From positions 1 to 20,885 of the IMG/VR virus record IMGVR_UViG_3300025778_000096: a stretch of 20,885 nucleotides of DNA, one strand, 5' to 3'. The position numbers and the translations under genes are program-made. This DNA is from a virus. The notes beneath the pieces were generated by a model, which searched no databases, had not been told where the DNA came from, and saw nothing but the letters and a program-made list of their open reading frames with translations. Positions 15,143 to 20,885 of this stretch are shown here, one piece after another (position 1 is the first letter of the stretch; every line of letters begins with the position of its first letter).

Positions 15143-15727
15143 CTATAGACTCATGTAATCAATGCCAAGATCCGGCGTGCTTGACTGCTGTAAGAATCTA
15201 AGTGCATTGGCGCTAATATCATCATCTGCCACGCTTATGATTGGTGAATCACTGACAGGTGCGGATTGAACCACCTGTAGCCTTGGAGCCTGCTGTTGTG
15301 GTGCAGGTGCTGGCTTGTTGTTCACTTTATTTTCTAATGATTTGATAGAACTAACAACTGGTGCTAGTGCTACTTTCAACGCTTCTGCTATTTTTAATTC
15401 AACAGGTATTTCTGTTTGTTTTGGTTCTGGTCTGATCCAGTACTTATTGAGAACCAGACTGCACAACTCCCATATCAAGCTATCAATTTTATATCCCGAT
15501 AGACTGTTGATACGCTTCAGTTTCTTATCCCAAACGTATTCATACTCATTGCCAGAAGTATCTGTGAGAACACCATAGGCAACGCTCTCATCTTGATTTA
15601 TTATAGATAGCTGTTCAATATTATATACAGTCTGTGGTTCTGGCTCTTCTATGATTTCTTGAGCAACAACCTCAAGGATCTCTTCAGCTGGAGCCGAAAC
15701 GATCTTGGTTCTGCGTGTTTTAAACAT
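15143..15727 (-). CDS. Unknown linker-rich protein, 194 aa
   Basis: A 194-residue soluble protein. An in-frame start at 15820 exists but would lie inside the upstream gene. I chose the ATG at 15725-15727, just after the upstream TAA, with GAG about seven bases away. After a basic start (MFKTRRTKIVS) comes an acidic helix (EEILEVVAQEIIEEPEPQTV). A compact region holds NEYEYVWDKKLKRINSLSG and LIWELCSLVLNKYWIRPEP. A helix (LKIAEALKVALAPVVSSIKS) is followed by a Pro/Gln/Ala linker (NNKPAPAPQQQAPRLQVVQS) and a polar acidic end. The layout of helices joined by a flexible linker suggests an assembly or tail chaperone-like factor, but there is no recognised domain. Confidence 0.7.
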   Translation of the reverse strand: MFKTRRTKIVSAPAEEILEVVAQEIIEEPEPQTVYNIEQLSIINQDESVAYGVLTDTSGNEYEYVWDKKLKRINSLSGYKIDSLIWELCSLVLNKYWIRPEPKQTEIPVELKIAEALKVALAPVVSSIKSLENKVNNKPAPAPQQQAPRLQVVQSAPVSDSPIISVADDDISANALRFLQQSSTPDLGIDYMSL

Positions 15728-15731
15728 ATCT

Positions 15732-16307
15732 TTACTCGGCAAATACCAGTTCGTAGTCGGCCTTGCGCTCAACGCTAGCAGTGCGGTCGTCCCAGATAAC
15801 TGCGAACTCACTGTCACCAACTGCTAGAACAGTTCCAGCGATCTTGGTATTTGGCGTCTCAACAACCACTCGAGACTGTACCAGGGTGCCTGAGTTGATA
15901 TTGGCTACAACGCCCATAGTGAAATCAGTACGTGCCTGAGCGGTATTGAAACCACCGGCCTGCTTTTTAATCTTGTTCGCAGCTCTTTGCAACTGTGGAT
16001 TAACGTTGGCTTCACCAAGGTCTGGTGAACCAGCTACCTCTGGCTCCATGACCATCAGAGCATAGTCTTGAGCAGGGTTTGGTGTTCCACTGAACCCAAT
16101 GTTCTGAACGTTATCGTCAAGGTGAGCTCCGATGCCTTCACGCTGCTCCATGTAAGCTTTCATGTTGCGATCAAAGTCATTGCCCTCGTTGATGTAGTCA
16201 CCAACCCACTGCTCACCTGGCTGAATAAAGTTAGGGTCTGCAGGCATCTCGTTGCCCTCTGCGGCTTCGAAGATCTGAGAGATTTTAATGTTTAAACGGG
16301 GTTCCAT
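15732..16307 (-). CDS. Unknown phage protein with C-terminal small beta-barrel-like domain, 191 aa
   Basis: A 191-residue protein. The start at ATG 16305-16307 is fixed by an AGGAG site five bases upstream; the longer in-frame start at 16331 lacks one. Residues 1-100 are acidic and polar (NEMPADPNFIQPGEQWVGDY, then the helical DFDRNMKAYMEQREGIGAHL). Residues ~104-120 are a basic helix (NPQLQRAANKIKKQAGGF). The C-terminal ~45 residues (KIAGTVLAVGDSEFAVIWDD, then RTASVERKADYELVF) have the G-x-V...V-x-W-x-D...E...EL pattern of small KOW/SH3-like beta barrels used for protein or nucleic-acid contacts. A candidate promoter and palindrome lie upstream. No family is recognised. Confidence 0.7.
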   Translation of the reverse strand: MEPRLNIKISQIFEAAEGNEMPADPNFIQPGEQWVGDYINEGNDFDRNMKAYMEQREGIGAHLDDNVQNIGFSGTPNPAQDYALMVMEPEVAGSPDLGEANVNPQLQRAANKIKKQAGGFNTAQARTDFTMGVVANINSGTLVQSRVVVETPNTKIAGTVLAVGDSEFAVIWDDRTASVERKADYELVFAE

Positions 16308-16312
16308 AGTTA

Positions 16313-16317
16313 CTCCT
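16313..16317 (-). promoter_or_regulatory. Ribosome binding site deciding the 191-aa start
   Basis: AGGAG on the minus strand stands five bases before ATG 16305-16307. It lies inside the longer open frame that begins at 16331, so the shorter protein is the likely product. Confidence 0.65.
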
Positions 16318-16336
16318 GTTATCAAGTACATACACT

Positions 16337-16368
16337 ACTGTATATACAGTCTATTATTACATTGTCAG
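16337..16368 (-). promoter_or_regulatory. Candidate promoter overlapped by a 14-base palindrome
   Basis: The 57-base gap before the 191-residue gene holds a perfect palindrome, ACTGTATATACAGT (16337-16350). On the minus strand CTGACA (16363-16368, five of six bases of TTGACA) stands 16 bases before TATATA (16341-16346, four of six of TATAAT), so the palindrome covers the putative -10 box. This is the arrangement of a promoter with an operator. Alternatively it is a weak hairpin or chance. It lies at one of the few real gaps in the operon. Confidence 0.35.
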
Positions 16369-16796
16369 GGTGTCGAGAAAGGCTGAGGCGGTAGTGGTGC
16401 TCCGTCCTTGCTCTTCTGATTTACATCTGTTGTGACTGCTGGCTCTTCTTTTGGCATATCTGCGCTGGGGAATGTCTCTTGCACAGTGGGTGTCATCTCA
16501 TCTGTGCCAGATGCAGCTGTGTAGTACTTGAACTTGCTGGCGAAAGCCCAGATGTTTTCCTGGCTGGCAGACCTAGCAGCAGCTGGCCTGTACAGGTTAT
16601 CAAAGTTAGGGCCTTTTACCGTTGTGACAAACTGCAGGCAACGTTCATGCACATCAATAGGCTGACCATTATCTGGGCGCCTGCCTACAGTTAGTAAAGG
16701 ACCACGATCACCAGTGCTGGTAACGTTTTCGCATATGATGCAAACGTGTTTGTTGGGTGCTACTTCCTTTGGTTCGGGATAGTGTTGTTGTTCCAT
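16365..16796 (-). CDS. Small CxxC...HxxC protein, 143 aa
   Basis: A 143-residue protein. ATG 16794-16796 (MEQQHYPEPK) is chosen because it follows GAGA at about seven bases and overlaps the preceding stop by little. An in-frame start at 16835 would run further into the upstream gene. Near the N-terminus HVCIICENVTS gives Cys19 and Cys22, and DVHERCLQF gives His50 and Cys53, a plausible single zinc site. The middle (LYRPAAARSASQENIWAFAS) is basic/helical, and the last ~50 residues are Pro/Thr/Glu-rich and probably disordered. No family is recognised. Its position between the long Cys-rich proteins and the structural genes suggests a shared assembly task. Confidence 0.7.
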   Translation of the reverse strand: MEQQHYPEPKEVAPNKHVCIICENVTSTGDRGPLLTVGRRPDNGQPIDVHERCLQFVTTVKGPNFDNLYRPAAARSASQENIWAFASKFKYYTAASGTDEMTPTVQETFPSADMPKEEPAVTTDVNQKSKDGAPLPPQPFSTP

Positions 16797-16797
16797 G

Positions 16798-19023
16798 TTA
16801 TTCTCTTTCCCAGATCGGTATGTCATCGTCACCAATGTCTGGGCGATCTATACTATTACCAGCATCAGGATTAATACTCAAATGAGCTTGGTGAAGATCA
16901 CCAGTAGCTCTAAATGCGTTGATCGCATCACCTATCTTGTCGTTTGGAATTTTTCCACCAATGTGTCCTTCTATAAGAGACTGGGCATCTTCATCTGGTA
17001 GAGATTTAAATACCGCTTCAGCGCTAGGTGGAGCAGGCATAACCAGTGGGTGGTAACCTTCATTGATCATCTTTTGTTGTGTGCTGACGCTGGGTGGTTC
17101 AGCCAGTTCGGTCTTCTTGCCACCGCCATCAACATCTCTGGTAAGATAGTATGGATCAATATCTGCAGCAGCACTGCGAGGAAGCAGATTCAATGGGTGA
17201 TTAAAATCTGGTACGCTTGAGTTTACCGAGCTGCTTGGCACTCCATTTCTTTTGTTAAGGCGTAACAAAAGCTTATGCATGATGGCTTTATGACCAGTTG
17301 GAAGAACATTATAAACTTTTTCCAGGCCCTCATCATCCCAGGTGTTGCTATCACGATATTGTACTACTGCTCTCTCACTGCTATTCAGAGTGCTTTCTGC
17401 GTAATCATCACCAGTTCGTTTTTTTAGCGTTGATTTTAAGTGATCAACGATATCACGGAATTTTACTGTTTGATATATCTGACCCATGTATGCAAGATGT
17501 GGTCGAACAGTTGGATTGGTTTTTACCACATGCGTTGGGTCAATGCTCGAGAGATATACTACATCTGTTGGTGAACGATCAGCTATTGATCTATGACCAC
17601 CACCAATTGCTCTCGCTCTGTTTACAACATCTGCTGTGCTGTCTCGGTCATCATTTTTCCAACTTATATCTTCCTTACGGCAATCACATGGGCTACCATC
17701 TTCTTTGGTATATTCATATTCACCATCACAGGTTTTGCAATCTTTTTTAGGAAAAATACTATAATTGGTACTGTATTCTACAGTACTAAATCCATCACGT
17801 TCATGACCAAGTTCGAGATCAAGAGTTAGAGCAGACACGCCATTCGTGTTTGTTTGACGGGCACGTTCTTTTCTATCTTCTATCTCTCCCTGCATCCTGT
17901 CTTTATTTTTTCTGTCTACAAAACCTCTATAGGTTCCATCGTCATTGGTTCCCTCAATGAGCACAGTAGCATTAGGATCAAACAGATAAGATCCTGGCAA
18001 ATTGTTGACGGATGGATTCCTGTCATCGGAACCATACCAGCTAACAATGTCTCCTTCACCAATTATACCTGTTGCAGCACCTTGGACATTGTTCTTGCCA
18101 GCAATAGCACGAAGACCAGCAGTTGTGTCCTTCCACTTGTCTTTAACCGCTCTGTATGCACTTTTCCTTGCAACGTCTTCTTTTATAGCAGGATCAAAGC
18201 CAGCTTGGACCTTGATCATGTGGTCAGGTGCTGATGAGAACCCAAGATCTTTGTGTGCTTGTCTTATGGGGTCAAAAATCTCCTTTAATAAACACCCATT
18301 AATGCAACGAGATCCAGAGCAAAACTGATTGTGATTGTGTGCTGAACGGTTCCATACACCAGATGAGTAAGCAATATCCGCATACTCACCGGGCATGGTT
18401 GGGTCTAGAACAATATTGCCATAACCATTGCAGCCCTCACATTGCTTTCCATCTACCAGGCCCTTGCCATGGCATTCTTCATGCGAGTCACCGCCCATTG
18501 ATGCAATAAGGTTAGCGGCAGTTGTATAGGCTTGAATCAGTGCAGTATCTGTTTTTGGTGTGTTCTTTCTGAGGTTTTTTGGAGATAGTCTGCTAGCACG
18601 CTCTTCTTTAGAAGGTGTTGGGACGATCCCACCGCGGTAGGCAGGCTGCCAGGGGGTACCAAAACTCTCTGGCTCAAGAGTCTCACCACGCAGCTTTGCT
18701 TGCTGTTCTCTTTCTTTTTTAAGACTGTCTATTCTATTTTTTTCTTCTTGCGAGTAGCTACGCAGCACATAGTAGTTACCAACTGGTTGAGTCCTGTCTT
18801 CTTCACCACGTGAATTGATTCGAAAACGGTTGTCCTCTAGGTCTTTTTGGCTGTTGGTAAGAATAATACTTTCAATGTGCTTGCTATCGATACCTTCTGG
18901 CAAGTGTTGCCAGTTGGGAATTCTATTGCCACCTATTGGACCTGATTCTATATCATCGTCTTCAGAGGTAAGCCTTTTATCAAAATCTGAAGCATACTTG
19001 GCATTAAATGTTGTTCTCAGCAT
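16798..19023 (-). CDS. Large cysteine-motif protein of unknown function, 741 aa
   Basis: A 741-residue soluble protein with three cysteine clusters. C184, C195 and C198 lie in CHGKGLVDGKQCEGCNGYGN, close to the CxxCxGxG repeats of the DnaJ central domain. C235, C240 and C244 lie in CSGSRCINGC. C429, C432, C446 and C448 lie in CKTCDGEYEYTKEDGSPCDC. Residues ~90-115 are a charged helix; 150-180 and 280-310 look helical; ~320-370 may hold a beta domain (GEGDIVSWYGSDD, TVLIEGTNDDGTYRGFVD). The C-terminus (~600-741) is Pro/Asp-rich. The preceding ribosome site is weak and nine bases separate it from the upstream stop. No enzyme signature was seen. It may be a tail, internal head or assembly protein. 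Confidence 0.72.
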   Translation of the reverse strand: MLRTTFNAKYASDFDKRLTSEDDDIESGPIGGNRIPNWQHLPEGIDSKHIESIILTNSQKDLEDNRFRINSRGEEDRTQPVGNYYVLRSYSQEEKNRIDSLKKEREQQAKLRGETLEPESFGTPWQPAYRGGIVPTPSKEERASRLSPKNLRKNTPKTDTALIQAYTTAANLIASMGGDSHEECHGKGLVDGKQCEGCNGYGNIVLDPTMPGEYADIAYSSGVWNRSAHNHNQFCSGSRCINGCLLKEIFDPIRQAHKDLGFSSAPDHMIKVQAGFDPAIKEDVARKSAYRAVKDKWKDTTAGLRAIAGKNNVQGAATGIIGEGDIVSWYGSDDRNPSVNNLPGSYLFDPNATVLIEGTNDDGTYRGFVDRKNKDRMQGEIEDRKERARQTNTNGVSALTLDLELGHERDGFSTVEYSTNYSIFPKKDCKTCDGEYEYTKEDGSPCDCRKEDISWKNDDRDSTADVVNRARAIGGGHRSIADRSPTDVVYLSSIDPTHVVKTNPTVRPHLAYMGQIYQTVKFRDIVDHLKSTLKKRTGDDYAESTLNSSERAVVQYRDSNTWDDEGLEKVYNVLPTGHKAIMHKLLLRLNKRNGVPSSSVNSSVPDFNHPLNLLPRSAAADIDPYYLTRDVDGGGKKTELAEPPSVSTQQKMINEGYHPLVMPAPPSAEAVFKSLPDEDAQSLIEGHIGGKIPNDKIGDAINAFRATGDLHQAHLSINPDAGNSIDRPDIGDDDIPIWERE
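17680..17739 (-). other. Cysteine motif shared with the upstream gene (copy 2)
   Basis: Encodes C-x2-C-x13-C-x-C with DGSPCDC at its end. It closely matches the motif at 20068-20124 in the next upstream gene, including the DG-x-PC-x-C ending. Confidence 0.6.
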
Positions 19024-19032
19024 TGTATTTTT

Positions 19033-20885
19033 CTATCTCGTAAGTCTGCTTGATTGTGGGAGGTATGGGAAGGTCATGTTCAAAACATCTGGCATTACTG
19101 CATTCAAACTGCTTTTTCCATAGTTTTGTGCGATATGACCAGCAAGCTGCGCCACTGAATGGTTGAGCCTATCACTTTTTTCATCCAGTAAACCACCGCC
19201 AGCGCTACTGTACAGATCATTAACAATATCTGATGTTGCTCCATATATGTTTGTAAGATGATTCGTTAGTTCATGATCATCAGATCGCAATATACCTTGA
19301 GATTTTAGTTGATCGATCTTACGATTAATGTGTACAACATTGGGCATAACGTCTTCATGGATACCTGCAAATCTTTCCATGTTGCTAGCCTGGGCCAGCT
19401 CAGCTGCATGTACCTGTCTCAGGTTCTCTTGTAATGGAATTGTTCCACGAGTGATAGGTGGTTTATCAGCACCAGCGGATGGAGACATTCTGGTAATGTT
19501 TTCTCTTAGCCAGTCAGTGGTGTATTTGAGCATTTGTGCTGGGCCCAACTCTTTAGCATTGGGGCCACTCATGATCTCTTTATACTTAGCAGCGTGCTGA
19601 GCTTTATCAGATTGGCTAAAGAACACACCATTGGTGAGAATAGATGAAGTTCTTTGCTGCTCATCTTCACTGAGTGCACGACTGCCATCACCATTGACAA
19701 AGTGTGAAAATACTCCAAGACGGCCTCTGAGTCGTGTTATGCCACGCTTTTTACCGGCAGTATCTCTGAATGGCCTCAACAGGAAAGAACCTTTTCTGTA
19801 TTCATCATCAGTGATTATTTTTTCGTTTTCAACATCTGGTATATCTGTTACACGACCTATTCTGGTGATCTTAAATTTTTCCGTTGTTCGTGGATCTGAA
19901 CCTTCGCCAAAAACCTGACGGTGAACTTTTGCATGGCTCTCATTGATTATTTTTTCCATCAATGGAACCGGTACACGCATGTTTCCATCTTCGGTAAGAG
20001 CGAGTGGCATGCCAGGAATAGGAACTGGATTATCAAGATCTATACTGTTGCTGGGGTTGGCAACAGTGCAACCGCAAGGCTTGCCATCTTGTTGGTGAGC
20101 AGTGCTACCATGGCAATTGGAGCACGATGGATCAGGCATCTGTCGTGCAATGGCATTAGTTGGTTCTACCGTGTGCACTGTTACAGGGTTACCAGGAATA
20201 TGTTGTACAGTCTGGTACGCCATTCTGTTCTCGGGATTAACGCCTGCTGGCTTTGCAGGAGTGAACAAGTAACCAGGCTTTTCTGCCATCATTTTGAACA
20301 CTTGCTCTGTGCTAAGAGTGTCACCACCCATCTCTGCTAGCTCTGAAGGTTTGAATCTTCTGGGGTCACAATCAGGGCATACATTATCCTGTGTCCCTCG
20401 TATAGCCCATCCAGCTTCATCAGAATTCTGGTTTGCCTCTAGCGTCAGCTCACCAGTAACAGGATCAGTAACCATCTTGGCTGTTACAAAGCCTGGAACT
20501 GCTTGATCATTAATGGCAACACCTTCACGTGCACTGTTAATTTTTGCTGAACCTCTGCAGGTACCACATTTTTTATTCATGTGAGCAGGGCGAGCTTCTA
20601 CTTTAATGTCTTGTTCTCCACCACGAAGGGTCAGAGTTTTGTGGTTATAATAACGCTCATGAAACTGTGGTTGATCACTGATGTTAACTATACCAACAGA
20701 GTTATCCTGGTCATACTGCCAATCTGTGCTGTAATCTCTACCAGTCTTTTGACGGTAAGAAAGAGCAGAAATATCAGTAGGCTCAGGGAACTGTCGCAGT
20801 GGTGACAGCCTGCTGCGCTCAGTGTTTCCGTCTATGAAACTACCACCTGCACCTGGAATAACTCCAGGAATGAACTCGTGATTAG
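19033..20885 (-). CDS. Large cysteine-motif protein, N-terminus outside the window
   Basis: A methionine at 20580 looks like a start, but the same frame stays open with no stop to base 20885, giving 101 more residues (NHEFIPGVIPGAGGSFIDGN onward) with ordinary composition and no ATG. The gene therefore very likely enters from outside; 616 residues are visible. Cysteine pairs occur at visible residues 106/109 (CGTC), 169/172 (CPDC), and 254/257 with 270/272 (CSNCHGSTAHQQDGKPCGC). Residues ~290-330 look helical. Residues ~345-400 hold a basic segment (GKKRGITRLRGRLGVFSHFV). The C-terminal ~150 residues are helical (HVNRKIDQLK-like and DRLNHSVAQLAGHIAQNYGK). No family is recognised. It shares a motif with the downstream 741-residue protein. 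Confidence 0.75.
   Translation of the reverse strand, partial: NHEFIPGVIPGAGGSFIDGNTERSRLSPLRQFPEPTDISALSYRQKTGRDYSTDWQYDQDNSVGIVNISDQPQFHERYYNHKTLTLRGGEQDIKVEARPAHMNKKCGTCRGSAKINSAREGVAINDQAVPGFVTAKMVTDPVTGELTLEANQNSDEAGWAIRGTQDNVCPDCDPRRFKPSELAEMGGDTLSTEQVFKMMAEKPGYLFTPAKPAGVNPENRMAYQTVQHIPGNPVTVHTVEPTNAIARQMPDPSCSNCHGSTAHQQDGKPCGCTVANPSNSIDLDNPVPIPGMPLALTEDGNMRVPVPLMEKIINESHAKVHRQVFGEGSDPRTTEKFKITRIGRVTDIPDVENEKIITDDEYRKGSFLLRPFRDTAGKKRGITRLRGRLGVFSHFVNGDGSRALSEDEQQRTSSILTNGVFFSQSDKAQHAAKYKEIMSGPNAKELGPAQMLKYTTDWLRENITRMSPSAGADKPPITRGTIPLQENLRQVHAAELAQASNMERFAGIHEDVMPNVVHINRKIDQLKSQGILRSDDHELTNHLTNIYGATSDIVNDLYSSAGGGLLDEKSDRLNHSVAQLAGHIAQNYGKSSLNAVMPDVLNMTFPYLPQSSRLTR
20068..20124 (-). other. 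Cysteine motif shared with the downstream gene (copy 1)
   Basis: Encodes C-x2-C-x12-C-x-C (CSNCHGSTAHQQDGKPCGC). The DG-x-PC-x-C ending and near-identical spacing match the motif at 17680-17739. Confidence 0.6.

Noticed and set aside
15728-15820. Longer start for the 194-aa protein
   Set aside because: It would overlap the upstream gene by about 90 bases; the ATG at 15727 just after the upstream stop is more likely.
1-20885. tRNA, rRNA, CRISPR array, insertion sequence, attachment site or origin
   Set aside because: No cloverleaf, regularly spaced repeats, transposase signature or iteron set was seen while reading the sequence; no scan program was run.

Overview
The window reads as the head-and-structure module of a tailed double-stranded DNA bacteriophage (Caudoviricetes). 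Every gene I can support lies on the minus strand. They are tightly packed, with many ATGA or TGATG stop/start overlaps and clear AAGGAG-type ribosome binding sites, so this looks like one long virion operon transcribed from high to low coordinates. No tRNA, rRNA, CRISPR array, terminase, integrase or credible plus-strand gene was seen. The host cannot be read from the sequence. A PNGGSS-type small membrane protein is a weak hint of an actinobacterial host. The genome could be a large or metagenomic phage, but that is inference.

In transcription order, 20885-15732 holds two long cysteine-rich proteins of unknown function (the first enters from beyond the window edge), a small CxxC...HxxC protein and a protein with a small beta-barrel-like tail. 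The stretch 15727-11203 holds a linker-rich protein and two virion structural proteins, the larger a 1054-residue Gly/Thr/Ser-rich protein with three internal beta repeats. The stretch 11193-7417 holds a 63-residue Cys/His protein, the portal protein interrupted by a full-length LAGLIDADG intein, and a 64-residue protein. The stretch 7427-6667 holds two small membrane proteins: a single-span coiled-coil protein, then a DUF1003 family protein.

The stretch 6618-2157 is the capsid assembly block: prohead protease with a Cys/His insert, a protein with two tandem zinc-ribbon-like motifs, a scaffold-position protein with a Cys cluster flanked by acidic and lysine-rich blocks, a probable decoration protein and the major capsid protein. 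A group of three hairpins follows the capsid gene (2063-2139). The stretch 2020-1 holds further small structural or unknown genes, including a 46-residue gene overlapping both neighbours and a partial gene cut by the window edge.

Together these genes would build the procapsid: portal as the DNA entry ring, scaffold and capsid protein assembling, protease maturing the shell, decoration protein stabilising it. They would also add tail or fibre proteins. The most distinctive properties are the density of paired-cysteine motifs across at least seven consecutive-module proteins, the portal intein, and the membrane-protein pair placed between portal and protease. There is no gene-free stretch over 300 bases; the longest gap is 2021-2156.
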